Source: Oscillospiraceae bacterium (GTDB taxonomy: Bacteria > Bacillota > Clostridia > Oscillospirales > Oscillospiraceae). Taken from it: 64,000 nucleotides of DNA. The translations under genes were made by a program, and so were the position numbers. Below the pieces are notes generated by a model. That model did not search any database. It had not been told where the DNA came from and saw only the letters and a list, made by a program, of their open reading frames with translations. This document shows positions 24,149 through 33,437 of this stretch, piece by piece. Location of the stretch: assembly GCA_009777775.1 (NCBI GenBank), contig WRLE01000009.1, positions 83,625 to 147,624 on the forward strand, given 5' to 3'. Position 1 is the stretch's first letter; the number at the start of each line of letters is the position of its first letter.

Positions 24149-25810
24149 TTATTGATTCAATTCCATTGCCACTTCACATGATTTTTTATAGAAAGCAATT
24201 CCATATCTATATATTTTTGTATAACCTTCATTGGTCAGATTATGGACATAAGCTTTTTCCTTTATCTGCTCTAAGCCTTTTTCCGCTTCTTCACGCAGGT
24301 TTTCTGTCTCACTTTTCAAGTGCTTGAACTCCACTACCACAGCTGCGATGCTTTTATCTTTGGGCTTTATAACACAATCAGCTCTTCCCATACCCGATTC
24401 CTGATTTGAAAAGACACTGTAGTTACTCGAAGCAGCTAGTATCCCATATATGAACATATGATAGCTGTTCTCGCTGGTTAAATCGAAATTGCTAGGATTA
24501 TTTAACAAATCCTCATTTAGGATGTCAGCAACACCTTTAGCATCACCAGAAAACAAATATTTTAAAAATGCTTGTATTGCAACAGAAAGCCCTACTCGCT
24601 CTTCCCGCAGCCATTCAATTGCATAGCGAGTAAATGTATCTTTTACCTCCATATTCACTAGCTCGGCTTTGAACTCTCCCCCCTTTGTTTCATCGCAAGG
24701 CTTGAGATAGCCGGCATGGAGGAGAAGCGTCCAAAAGGTATTCGAGCTGGCATATTTAATGGGATAAGTGATCTGGTCAGCAAGTGACATAGAAATGGGT
24801 GAATTTGTAAGAAGACCTGCAAGGTCGTCTCTTAATTTATCGTCACCTTTGTGAAACACATCTTGGAGTACTTGCATTGAACCAGTATTCACCCAGTAGT
24901 TTAAAAACTTTTGTCTGTCAAGGTACATCGTGATGCTCCAGGGGTTATACATATCATGCCCGCCCATCCTGTAGCCATCGTACCAACTCTTGATGTCTAA
25001 GTATTTATCGCTTATATCGTACATTTCGCAAGCAGCTATAACCTCATCTTCGGTAAATCCAAAGCTGGTGGCATACTCTTCATCTAAAACGCCACATACT
25101 TTCGGGTTGTTGAAACTGCTGAAAAGACCTTCCTTGGATATCCTCTGAACACCTGTTATCACACCGAATTCTAGGTGATCGTTCGTCTTAAAAACGCTCC
25201 CGAGAAAACCTTGCATGAAACCTATCATTTTATTATAATAGCCATATATTTCAGCATTGTCCAATGGAGCATCATATTCATCCAAGAGCACAATCGTCCG
25301 TTTCTGATAATATGTATATAAACAAGAGGTCAAAAATTTCAGTGAAGAACGTAGACCTACTTCGCTTGCTTCCATAGAACAATATTTATGAAAGATTTCC
25401 TTTTCGTATGTGCTGAGTTTTTCGCTTTCGCATATGTATAGATACTCGAGATAAACAGTAGAAACCAGTTCTGCTATGCTTTCAATAGCTTCTTCGTAAG
25501 TTGACATTTCTACATTTTTTAAAGTCATTGAAATAACAGGATACTGGTTCATGTGCTTTTCACAGATTTCGTGATGTTGTGTGATTGCTAAATCATCAAA
25601 GAAGCTTATGCTATTGCGATTGACATCGAAGAAGCTCCGCAGCATACTCATATTCAGCGTTTTCCCAAAACGTCTAGGCCTCGTTATGAGTGTAACTGCA
25701 TCTTTATTATCAAGAAGCTCCTTGATAAACAATGTCTTGTCTATATAAAAGCAGTTGTCTTCCATTATTCTTTCAAAAGACTCAGCACCAATGAATATCT
25801 GTTTTTTCAA
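24149..25810 (-). CDS. AAA-ATPase-like protein with PD-(D/E)XK nuclease domain
   Basis: The 553-residue protein belongs to the widespread AAA-ATPase-like/DUF1703 family. The N-terminal domain has a Walker A variant in RPRRFGKTLNMSML and Walker B in TIVLLDEYDAPL. WYDGYRMGGHDMYNPWSI is the conserved mid region. The C-terminal region, GRADCVIKPKDKS...VVVEFKHLK, has the D-x(n)-ExK spacing of a PD-(D/E)XK nuclease. The family has no settled function; it is often found in mobile or defence-rich regions. The start is TTG 25810 behind GGAGGT; codons upstream overlap the ribosome site. It is not co-transcribed with neighbours. Confidence 0.85.
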   Translation of the reverse strand: MKKQIFIGAESFERIMEDNCFYIDKTLFIKELLDNKDAVTLITRPRRFGKTLNMSMLRSFFDVNRNSISFFDDLAITQHHEICEKHMNQYPVISMTLKNVEMSTYEEAIESIAELVSTVYLEYLYICESEKLSTYEKEIFHKYCSMEASEVGLRSSLKFLTSCLYTYYQKRTIVLLDEYDAPLDNAEIYGYYNKMIGFMQGFLGSVFKTNDHLEFGVITGVQRISKEGLFSSFNNPKVCGVLDEEYATSFGFTEDEVIAACEMYDISDKYLDIKSWYDGYRMGGHDMYNPWSITMYLDRQKFLNYWVNTGSMQVLQDVFHKGDDKLRDDLAGLLTNSPISMSLADQITYPIKYASSNTFWTLLLHAGYLKPCDETKGGEFKAELVNMEVKDTFTRYAIEWLREERVGLSVAIQAFLKYLFSGDAKGVADILNEDLLNNPSNFDLTSENSYHMFIYGILAASSNYSVFSNQESGMGRADCVIKPKDKSIAAVVVEFKHLKSETENLREEAEKGLEQIKEKAYVHNLTNEGYTKIYRYGIAFYKKSCEVAMELNQ

Positions 25811-25841
25811 AGCAATGACCTCCAAAATAGTCTCCGTTTCG

Positions 25842-25847
25842 ATTATA
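25842..25847 (-). promoter_or_regulatory. Extended -10 promoter of the AAA-ATPase-like gene
   Basis: The minus strand reads TGATATAAT, an extended -10 element 32 nt upstream of the TTG start. No convincing -35 is present. Confidence 0.5.
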
Positions 25848-25930
25848 TCACTTCAAAGAGACAAATACCACTATATAATATTATATGCTGCGGCCTTGTC
25901 AGTTAATCACATGAAAAAAAGAGAAAAGCC

Positions 25931-25959
25931 TTGACGAGGCTTGAACTGTTTGGTAGAAT
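25931..25959 (+). promoter_or_regulatory. Promoter of the riboswitch-cation efflux unit
   Basis: TTGACG (25931-25936) and TAGAAT (25954-25959) are exactly 17 nt apart. Transcription would begin near 25966, giving a leader of about 175 nt that contains the whole riboswitch. Confidence 0.7.
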
Positions 25960-26003
25960 GGCGATAACGAATTTCGATTCTTCTATTGTATTTAAATAAG
26001 TAC

Positions 26004-26096
26004 TAGAATCTGAGCAGGCGATGACTCCGAGATTGGGGTTGTGGGGCTGGGCCAATACGGCAGCAAGAGCAAAAACGCACTTGTGGGACAGTATAT
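26004..26096 (+). promoter_or_regulatory. NiCo (czcD) riboswitch aptamer
   Basis: The segment matches the known NiCo aptamer in its conserved blocks and their order: CTGAGCAGGC (26010-26019), ATGAC (26021-26025), GGGCTG (26044-26049), CGGCAGCA (26058-26065), ACGCAC (26075-26080) and TGTGGGACAGT (26082-26092). NiCo RNAs bind Ni2+ or Co2+ cooperatively and turn on metal exporters. The gene directly downstream is a cation-diffusion facilitator, as expected. The identification is by motif comparison from memory, not by covariance model. Confidence 0.9.
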
Positions 26097-26122
26097 GTTC
26101 CATATGTGCGTTTATATTTTTA
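26073..26122 (+). terminator. Expression-platform terminator of the NiCo riboswitch
   Basis: AAACGCAC (26073-26080) can pair with GTGCGTTT (26106-26113), with an inner stem at 26093-26105, followed by a U-rich tract (26114-26122). The 5' arm belongs to the conserved 3' half of the aptamer, so metal binding would block the terminator: an ON switch, as known for this class. Confidence 0.7.
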
Positions 26123-26142
26123 TCTATTTGCGGAGGCATAAA

Positions 26143-27027
26143 ATGGGAAGGACTAACGAAAAACTCGCAATGACGGTGACAAGCATCAACATCATTGAAA
26201 ATACTGTACTGACAGCATTCAAAATGTTTGCTGGTATCTTTGGGAAATCAGCAGCAATGGTTTCTGATGCGCTACATTCCCTGTCTGATGTGGTAAGCAC
26301 TTTGATTGTCAAAATAGGCGTTACTATGGCAAATCAAGCACCTGATGAGGAACATCCCTATGGACACGAACGCTTTGAATGTGTTGCAGCGGTCATTTTA
26401 TCAGCGATTCTCTTTATAACAGGAGCTGGAATTGGCATAAATGGTATCCGCAATATCATTTCTGGAAACTATGGAGAGCTGGCAGTTCCGGGAATGCTCG
26501 CCCTGGTTGCTGCCATTGTCTCAATAACAGTTAAAGAAGGAATGTTTTGGTTCACCCGCTGGGCAGCGAAAAAAACGGATTCCAGCGCATTGATGGCTTC
26601 TGCTTGGCATAGCCGCTCAGATGCCTTTTCCTCCGTTGGTAGTTTCATTGGCATCTTCGGTGCTCGAATGGGATACCCGATACTTGATTCAGTGGCTTGC
26701 ATAATCATATGCTTACTCATAATCAAGGTATCTGTAGATATATTCAAAGAAGCCGTTGGGAAAATGACGGATAAAGCAGTAGAAACCGATATTGTAGACG
26801 ATATGCGCAAGACGATTTTAGCAGTGGATCAAGTAATTGGAATCGATTTGCTGAGAACCCGTTTATTTGGCAATCGAATTTATGTGGATGTGGACATTGC
26901 TGTAGATGGCAGTAAAACATTAACAGAAGCCCACAAGGTAGCAGAGAGTGTCCATGAGTGTATTGAAAGGGAGTTTCAAAAAGTAAAACACTGCACGGTA
27001 CATGTTAATCCCATGGAAATGGTTTGA
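26143..27027 (+). CDS. Cation diffusion facilitator, probable Ni2+/Co2+ exporter
   Basis: The 294-residue protein is a CDF antiporter with six predicted membrane helices. Metal-site residues are visible in MVSDALHSLSDVVST (His/Asp of TM2) and in AWHSRSDAFSSVGSF (TM5). EEHPYGHERFE lies in the following loop. The cytoplasmic C-terminal domain (ferredoxin-like) ends with HCTVHVNPM. The ATG at 26143 has GGAGG upstream; longer in-frame starts lie inside the riboswitch. Control by a NiCo riboswitch points to nickel or cobalt as substrate. It converges on the helicase gene with a 17-bp gap. Confidence 0.93.
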   Translation: MGRTNEKLAMTVTSINIIENTVLTAFKMFAGIFGKSAAMVSDALHSLSDVVSTLIVKIGVTMANQAPDEEHPYGHERFECVAAVILSAILFITGAGIGINGIRNIISGNYGELAVPGMLALVAAIVSITVKEGMFWFTRWAAKKTDSSALMASAWHSRSDAFSSVGSFIGIFGARMGYPILDSVACIIICLLIIKVSVDIFKEAVGKMTDKAVETDIVDDMRKTILAVDQVIGIDLLRTRLFGNRIYVDVDIAVDGSKTLTEAHKVAESVHECIEREFQKVKHCTVHVNPMEMV

Positions 27028-27044
27028 CCAGATTTAATAAAAAA

Positions 27045-29249
27045 TTAAGGGAATAATGCTTCTTTCAATCCTTCAAAATCCAAATAATCCTCGATGAATT
27101 GTTTTCTAAGTAGGTTTTTTGGTACAAATTCGTTGTATTTTCCGCGTACTTGGATGTTGTCGGGGAGCGGCAGGTCGTATAGGTTTAAGTCAGATTGCAT
27201 AATGTCATATATTAGTGCTTCCAATTCCTTGGCAGTACCATCAAATATCACTTCAAGGAAAACCGCACTTATCCAAGGCAGCTTGCTTTTGATGCCCCTG
27301 TGGAGTAACGAATAATGTAGAGTAAAAAGCTGTCTTGTGCCCACCCAGGGGAAGATGGCGAATTTTTTATCTGAAAGCTGGGTCACCAAATTATCCAGAA
27401 TGCCGCTACCTGCGGCGATGTAGCGTATTTCCAAAAGTCTATCTTGGCAACGCTCACTAATATAGGGATATTCATCCTCAGACTCTAAAACACTTCGTAT
27501 TTTCCTCACTAGAATCGTGTGAAGCTCCACGTCAAAATCAACATCCCAATCAACCAGGGAGATGCCGGGAACGTGCTTGACGAAAATCACTTTTGCCTTT
27601 TCGTTCACATCAATAGTTTCCCAAGCCATACCAGCAAGGGCAAAGCGATACCCAACAGGATATATTTTATCAACCGTACCAATGGTGCGGTTTTCGTCTT
27701 TTACGAGAAGATAATCTGTAGCGATGAATACTGTGAGAAACTTATGGCTATTTACCACCTTTTCTCCAGCTTTTCCTATAATGAGTCCTCCCCGTTCTGT
27801 ACGCTCCAGTTGTTCTGTAAATATGAGATAGCTTAGTAGCTCCCTATAATCATCTTGAGATATTTTTTTAAAGCTGCCAAGAGTCAGAATGGACGATGCC
27901 AGCGCAGCAGCGGAAGTTTCTCCATTGCTTTTTAAGTGGCTCATGGTCTGGTGATAAAGCAGGTTATATGGGTGGTGATGGGGGTAGAGTGGCTCTATCC
28001 AATTATCCTTGGTATATAACTCGATTATGGCTATTATTCTGATGAATTCCCAATTGATTGGACCAAGAATATCAGAAGCATCGACCCGCAGGTTTTCCAC
28101 GAAAGTGAATAGCAGCTGGGGTATTTGACCTCTTCGCCCACAGCGACCAAGTCTCTGGGCAAAGCTTGATACTGTAAGGGGTGCGCCCACTTGGACGGCT
28201 TGGTCTAAGGAACCGATGTCAATACCCAGTTCCAAGGTGACAGTTGCTCCCGTGACTATCTTTTCGTCCTCGGACTTCATTTCATCTTCCGTTGTCTCTC
28301 TGAGAAGAGCGGATACATTTCCATGATGAACCCTGTAAACATCGGGGGATTTATTTTTTAAGGCAATTTCCCGCAGGTTTGCCATGATAAATTCGGTTTC
28401 TTCCCGGCTGTTGGTGAAAATAATGGTCTTTTTGTCCAGAGTCATTTTATATAAATACTCAAAATGCTCTCGATGACCAATATCACCCTCTCCTATGACA
28501 TTTATCACATTTCCGCTACCATCTCGCTCAACAAAGTCTCGTTTATCTGCGAAATTCACAAAACGCTCCACATGGAGGCGAACACGCTTTTTACCCTCAT
28601 CTGATATGGGAGCGGCACAGTTACGTCCTGTACCTGTGTTTAACCAATTTTGCGCCATGGTAACATCACCAAGGGTGGCGGAAAGCCCGATTCTCCTTGG
28701 GATAACACCTGTCAAATTCTGTAGTCTTTCAAGGACGCATAAAAGCTGTACACCCCTGGAGTCTCGCATGAAATGATGCACCTCGTCGATAATCACATAT
28801 CGCAAGTCTGAAAACATTTGAAGGCTGGCTCCCCGCTTGTTGGTGAGTAGACTTTCCAAAGACTCTGGAGTAATTTGTATCAAGCCCTGGGGTTTTTTGA
28901 TAAGCTGCTCTTTCTTTGTTTGAGAGGCGTCGCCATGCCATTTTGTTACTGGAATATTGGAGTCCAGGAGTAACAGCTCCAGCCGCTTAAACTGGTCGTT
29001 TATTAATGCCTTAAGGGGAGAAATATACATTACACCCACAGTTTTCGATGGATTATTATACATATCTGTGAGTATGGGGAGAAAAGCCGCTTCGGTTTTC
29101 CCAGAAGCAGTTCCGCTGGAGAGAAGGAGGTTATCGTCGCTATCGAATATAATATCGCAAGCAGCAACCTGAATCCCACGCAATTCTTCCCATTTGTTTA
29201 AATATATGAAATCCTGAATAAAAGGAGCAAGCCTATTAAATACTTCCAT
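27045..29249 (-). CDS. Lhr-like superfamily II DNA helicase (Shango SngC-like)
   Basis: The 734-residue protein has DEAD/DEAH motifs: Walker A SSGTASGKTEAAF, motif Ia YISPLKALINDQ, DEVH in YVIIDEVHHFMRD, motif III GLSATLGD, and motif VI QRLGRCGRRGQ. The C-terminal third is unlike Lhr proper. In related genomes a helicase of this type accompanies a TerB-domain protein and a DUF2791 ATPase; both are present here on the same strand but 6-9 kb upstream, beyond the kinase pair and a plus-strand cassette. The ATG lacks a good ribosome site. Orphan helicase use cannot be excluded. Confidence 0.85.
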   Translation of the reverse strand: MEVFNRLAPFIQDFIYLNKWEELRGIQVAACDIIFDSDDNLLLSSGTASGKTEAAFLPILTDMYNNPSKTVGVMYISPLKALINDQFKRLELLLLDSNIPVTKWHGDASQTKKEQLIKKPQGLIQITPESLESLLTNKRGASLQMFSDLRYVIIDEVHHFMRDSRGVQLLCVLERLQNLTGVIPRRIGLSATLGDVTMAQNWLNTGTGRNCAAPISDEGKKRVRLHVERFVNFADKRDFVERDGSGNVINVIGEGDIGHREHFEYLYKMTLDKKTIIFTNSREETEFIMANLREIALKNKSPDVYRVHHGNVSALLRETTEDEMKSEDEKIVTGATVTLELGIDIGSLDQAVQVGAPLTVSSFAQRLGRCGRRGQIPQLLFTFVENLRVDASDILGPINWEFIRIIAIIELYTKDNWIEPLYPHHHPYNLLYHQTMSHLKSNGETSAAALASSILTLGSFKKISQDDYRELLSYLIFTEQLERTERGGLIIGKAGEKVVNSHKFLTVFIATDYLLVKDENRTIGTVDKIYPVGYRFALAGMAWETIDVNEKAKVIFVKHVPGISLVDWDVDFDVELHTILVRKIRSVLESEDEYPYISERCQDRLLEIRYIAAGSGILDNLVTQLSDKKFAIFPWVGTRQLFTLHYSLLHRGIKSKLPWISAVFLEVIFDGTAKELEALIYDIMQSDLNLYDLPLPDNIQVRGKYNEFVPKNLLRKQFIEDYLDFEGLKEALFP

Positions 29250-29596
29250 TTTCTATTCATCACATCCTGTCGCTTAATATATTGGATTAATTGTACACCA
29301 AATATATATAAAGGTCAAAAGAATAAGAAAGAGAGCTACAATAATTGGTAAATTGTTTTGATGTCTTTGCATTATCAGCCACATCTGATGTGGCTTTTAT
29401 ATTGCAAAACTTGTAAGAAAATTCATATAATGCTGAATTGTTATTCAAAATTTCCCATTAAAATTAATCGTTTTACAAGCAAAATGTTGAAATCATCATT
29501 ACTAATGTGTAATTAAGGGTTTTCCATAGTTGCTACGAATTAAGCTATAGCAATTAAGAATTGTACACTAGCTAATAAAACTGGAGGTAGATTGTC
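29250..29596. other. Intergenic region between helicase and surface-protein genes
   Basis: This 347-bp AT-rich gap separates two divergent genes. It holds a hairpin AGCCACATC / GATGTGGCT (29377-29395) followed by TTTATATT on the plus strand, which could act as a leader attenuator for the surface gene. GGAGGT at 29583 is the ribosome site of that gene. I recognise no known riboswitch and no clear promoter. Confidence 0.5.
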
Positions 29597-31864
29597 TTGA
29601 AAACCAGATATGGATTATTAAGAGTTACCTCCATTAGTTTTGTGATTATATTAGTCATATCAATGATAATGCCATATATGGCTTTTGCCCATGCTACAGA
29701 AAGCAGCTTGATGGGAACGGAATCATCTGGAAATAGCACATCATCTGTGGCATCCGAAACATCTCTAACAGCAGCTTCCGCGACTTCGCTACCGAGAAGC
29801 CGTGGAGTTGGTGCTGATTTTGTAATTGATATAGGCATAGGACCACCGACTATTCCTGGGGTCGTTCCCCATCCCACTGGAGCGGGTACGGGATATAGCG
29901 TAACAGCAGGACCGAATAGGACTATTGATTTTAATACAGTTGCAAATACCTACACCTATGAAATTACCCAAACAGGAGGCAGCTCTGGTTTTTGGACAAT
30001 TAACCTTCCCACAGGAGTAAATACCACAATAATACTGCGTGACATCAATGCAAGTGTCTATATTCATATGAATGGAAATGCACATCTAAACCTACTACTT
30101 GCTGGCGATAATATCATTACTGCGGGATACATTACTGTGAGAGAGTTTGCCAGCATTACAATAGATAGCGCAGATGTAGCAGGGTCTGAACTTGGCTCTC
30201 TCAACATAACTAGCGCACATGGAGGATATGCAGCAATTGGTGGATATTATAATACCAGCTCCACACCCAATTCTTCCCATAGTGGGAATATCACGATAAA
30301 TGGTGGCACAATCATAGCAACCCACAATAGCGGACAAACCCCATCGGCAGCAGTCATTGGAGGCGCATATGGAACCCAAGGCACCATAAATATAAACGGA
30401 GGGTACGTTAGCGCAACGGCATTAAATTCCAGCTCAGCAGCTGCAATTGGAGGTGGGCAAGGAGCAAAGGGAACGGTAAGCATCACAGGAGGAACAGTGG
30501 TGGCTACCATAAGCACTGGTGGTAGCAGTGCCCTTCCTGCGTATCGTGGCGGTGCTGCCATTGGCGGAGGTGCTGGAGGAGGTACACCCACCAGTGGAAA
30601 TGCCTATGTCTCCATCAGTGGTGGGAAAGTAATTGCATCCGCATATAATGGAGCCGCCATTGGTGGTGGTATGCTTAGCGCAAATGCTGTTGTGGAAATA
30701 TTAGCAGGTGAAATAATTGCTTCCACATCGGGTTTGGGAGCGGCAATCGGTGGCGGTGGCGGAACAACAGGAGGAAGCAATATTATTGTAGGTGCCGTGG
30801 ATGTGAGCATCAGCGGAGGACATCTGGAGCTGAAAGCATCAAATGGCGCAGCCGTTGGAAATGGAGGATATCAATCTGGTGCTGTGCCAGTCCACAGTGA
30901 TGCCTTATCGGGGATTGTTTCCATTACCGGAGGTGAAATAATCGCCGATGTAAACCAAGGCAATGGTATTGGTACTGGGTGGAACAACAAAGTAATACCG
31001 CAATTTCAAATTGATACAGGAGCGGATATTATTGTTTTCGGACGAACACGAACATCCTTTGCAGGTATTTATGCTGGAGATAATACCTCAAGTTATGGAT
31101 ATGGCATGAATACTGGAGATGCATACTATATAAATCTCGGTTTTCCAGACTCAGGAGCGCAGATGAAAGAAGGAACGACACTACTTGTTTTTCCTTATGG
31201 AGGGACAGAAAATCCTATTAGGAACATAACTGTACCCTATGATATAGGAATGCTCTCTTTTACCATGGGAGACGGAGCATATGCACAATATAGTATATTT
31301 GCGCAAACTACATCGGGATATATCCAGCTTGCCCATGCCAGCGCTCCACTTCCAAGCCCGCTACCATTGGCGAGTAACATTGTGTATAACGATGGCAATA
31401 TATACACAGTGAATCAAACTTTCAGTTATTACAACAATGGTCATGTCCATGATACATATTTTCGATCTCTACCTGTGAAAGCTGGTAGTGGATTTGGCTA
31501 TTATCATTTGGTTACCGAGAGATACATAAATATGTCTGGGAATCCAATTTCTTCTCAAACCATGAAGCTCGTACCTGTGGGTGGCGCTTATACTAAAAGC
31601 ATCCTATCCATCCCTGGTTATACATATAAAGGTTATAAATGGGACGGCCTACCCATAGGTGGCGATTATATAGCAGCCAATCCCACAGGCGAGCTTATAT
31701 ACACAAACAGGCTAATTTATTTTGTTTACGACACTTACCAAGCAGTTCCCACAGGAATAAAGAACAGCGATGGGGAGCTTGGGTTGTTTACCTTGGCAAC
31801 CGTATCTCTAACAACAATTGGTCTGCTAGTTTTTAGGTATATAAAAAGGAAAGTGGGTGTATAG
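29597..31864 (+). CDS. Cell-surface beta-helix-type protein with VPTG sorting signal
   Basis: The 755-residue protein has a signal peptide (about 1-35) and a Ser/Thr-rich linker. A long region (about 115-480) repeats Gly-Gly units such as AAIGGG, ISGG and ITGG at intervals of about 20-45 residues. That pattern predicts a right-handed beta-helix, as in clostridial carbohydrate-binding surface proteins. The C-terminus has VPTGI, a membrane helix and a KRK tail: a sortase signal of the variant [IVT]PTG type. TTG start with GGAGGT 8 nt away. It is first of three sortase substrates on the plus strand. Confidence 0.8.
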   Translation: MKTRYGLLRVTSISFVIILVISMIMPYMAFAHATESSLMGTESSGNSTSSVASETSLTAASATSLPRSRGVGADFVIDIGIGPPTIPGVVPHPTGAGTGYSVTAGPNRTIDFNTVANTYTYEITQTGGSSGFWTINLPTGVNTTIILRDINASVYIHMNGNAHLNLLLAGDNIITAGYITVREFASITIDSADVAGSELGSLNITSAHGGYAAIGGYYNTSSTPNSSHSGNITINGGTIIATHNSGQTPSAAVIGGAYGTQGTININGGYVSATALNSSSAAAIGGGQGAKGTVSITGGTVVATISTGGSSALPAYRGGAAIGGGAGGGTPTSGNAYVSISGGKVIASAYNGAAIGGGMLSANAVVEILAGEIIASTSGLGAAIGGGGGTTGGSNIIVGAVDVSISGGHLELKASNGAAVGNGGYQSGAVPVHSDALSGIVSITGGEIIADVNQGNGIGTGWNNKVIPQFQIDTGADIIVFGRTRTSFAGIYAGDNTSSYGYGMNTGDAYYINLGFPDSGAQMKEGTTLLVFPYGGTENPIRNITVPYDIGMLSFTMGDGAYAQYSIFAQTTSGYIQLAHASAPLPSPLPLASNIVYNDGNIYTVNQTFSYYNNGHVHDTYFRSLPVKAGSGFGYYHLVTERYINMSGNPISSQTMKLVPVGGAYTKSILSIPGYTYKGYKWDGLPIGGDYIAANPTGELIYTNRLIYFVYDTYQAVPTGIKNSDGELGLFTLATVSLTTIGLLVFRYIKRKVGV

Positions 31865-31990
31865 GGATGCCGCTTACTTAATGATTGTATAAGTATTTTG
31901 CGAAGCCTTAGTGTTGGTATTTTAAATAACTGTGCAAGTGCCAATACAAATATTTCAAGCAAGACATCTATAATGCAAAGGAGCGTTCTA

Positions 31991-33364
31991 ATGAAAAAGA
32001 AAAGGGACAATAATCACAAAAAAATCAGCTGTATAGCACTTGCTCTAATAATAGCCATCGGCTTGTTATCACCTGTGCTGAAGCAATCGGCGAGTGCGTC
32101 AAGCTATTCGGTGGGAACAGATGCATTAAACCCAGCACCATCGGCAATCACTAAAATTTTTAAAATGCCAACGGGAACAACAACGCCCACCGCAAGCTTT
32201 CGATTTATATTTCAGCCAATTGGAATTAATGAACTCACTGACCCTGCGACAATTGCAACGATGCCACCAATTAGTGACAAGCTTATAAATTTTTCTGCCG
32301 CTGACGATATTTCCGGCTCAGGCGTGTCGATTTTTACCAGTGGCGATGTGAAATCTGTGGTGAAGGAATCGTCTGATTTAAGCAGCGACCCCTTGATTGT
32401 TTGGCCTGGAGTGGGCGTATACAAGTATTATGTCAGCGAAACACAAGTTAGCCATACCAGCATACCTGGTCTAAGCACGATGGAAAATGCTGATGCCGTA
32501 TACTCCCAGGCAAGATATATTGTGGAATTTTGGGTGGACTTAGACTCCAGTAGTCAGCTTTTTGTGAAGTATGTCAATGCCATTACAGTGGCGGGCTTCA
32601 TTGATGAATACTACCCTGGCGACCCTGGGGGCTCAAAGGTTGACCCAACTCCTGGCGAAGATAGGACAAATCCCTATGTCACCATTGAAGATGGATTTTC
32701 ACAGCTAATATTTACAAATAGGTTTTGGAAAAGCGATGGAACAGGACCTGATACTCCCGATGTAAACGCTCTGGAAATTACAAAGAGCATAGATGGCATG
32801 GACGATGACCCGCTGAGATTCGACAGATATTTCACCTTTACCATTAAAGTCACTCAACCCAGCCTCATATCAGCAACACAAAGCTACAAAGCCTATGTTC
32901 TCAATGCCAGCGGAGTGAAAGTCATAAGTAATGATAATTATCCTGGGATTCCAGTGGATGGCTTAATCGAATTTGTATCGGGAACTGAAGAGGTGGTAAA
33001 GCTAAAGCATGGGGAAAGGCTTGCCTTTGTGGACTTGCATATTGGGTCACGAGTGGAAGTTATGGAAGCTGCCGATGCTTTGTATAGACCAAGTTATCAG
33101 CGGACCTTTGCAGGTACAAGCGTATTTGTCGGTACTGCAGGAGCTTCATGGGGTTTCCCAAGGGCTGCAACTCCAGTGGATGCAGCACCCCATTATCTCC
33201 CTGAAGGTAATGGAAACAAAGCGAACTTTATAAATACCAGAGTCAATGCAACTCCCACCGGTGTAAAAGTCGATGACCTGCCATATGTACTCTTGCTCGG
33301 ACTTGCACCCACTAGCCTTGCTGGATATATTATCGTGAAAGCACGTAAAAAAACAAGGGACTAG
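31991..33364 (+). CDS. Pilin-like surface protein with TPTG sorting signal
   Basis: The 457-residue protein has a KKK-type signal peptide (likely cut near QSASAS). An N-terminal domain resembles the streptococcal pilin isopeptide (FctA/Spy0128) family (FRFIFQPIG ... GVYKYYVSETQ ... YIVEFWVD). A second domain (from about 255) is of the kind common in clostridial surface proteins (LEITKSIDGMDDDPLRFDRY ... FTFTIKV ... FINTRV). The C-terminus reads TPTGVKVDDLPY, a membrane helix, and KARKK. The ATG at 31991 with AAAGGAG 7 nt upstream is chosen over an upstream in-frame ATG. No sortase is nearby. Confidence 0.8.
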   Translation: MKKKRDNNHKKISCIALALIIAIGLLSPVLKQSASASSYSVGTDALNPAPSAITKIFKMPTGTTTPTASFRFIFQPIGINELTDPATIATMPPISDKLINFSAADDISGSGVSIFTSGDVKSVVKESSDLSSDPLIVWPGVGVYKYYVSETQVSHTSIPGLSTMENADAVYSQARYIVEFWVDLDSSSQLFVKYVNAITVAGFIDEYYPGDPGGSKVDPTPGEDRTNPYVTIEDGFSQLIFTNRFWKSDGTGPDTPDVNALEITKSIDGMDDDPLRFDRYFTFTIKVTQPSLISATQSYKAYVLNASGVKVISNDNYPGIPVDGLIEFVSGTEEVVKLKHGERLAFVDLHIGSRVEVMEAADALYRPSYQRTFAGTSVFVGTAGASWGFPRAATPVDAAPHYLPEGNGNKANFINTRVNATPTGVKVDDLPYVLLLGLAPTSLAGYIIVKARKKTRD

Positions 33365-33437
33365 ACAAGCGAATATTATATAGCAGGCTCATGAAATATC
33401 CACACTGAGGTTTATTAGCATTAAGGAATGAAGACGA

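Noticed and set aside
25903..26139. 78-codon minus-strand frame
   Set aside because: It runs antisense across the NiCo riboswitch and its promoter and lacks a ribosome site.
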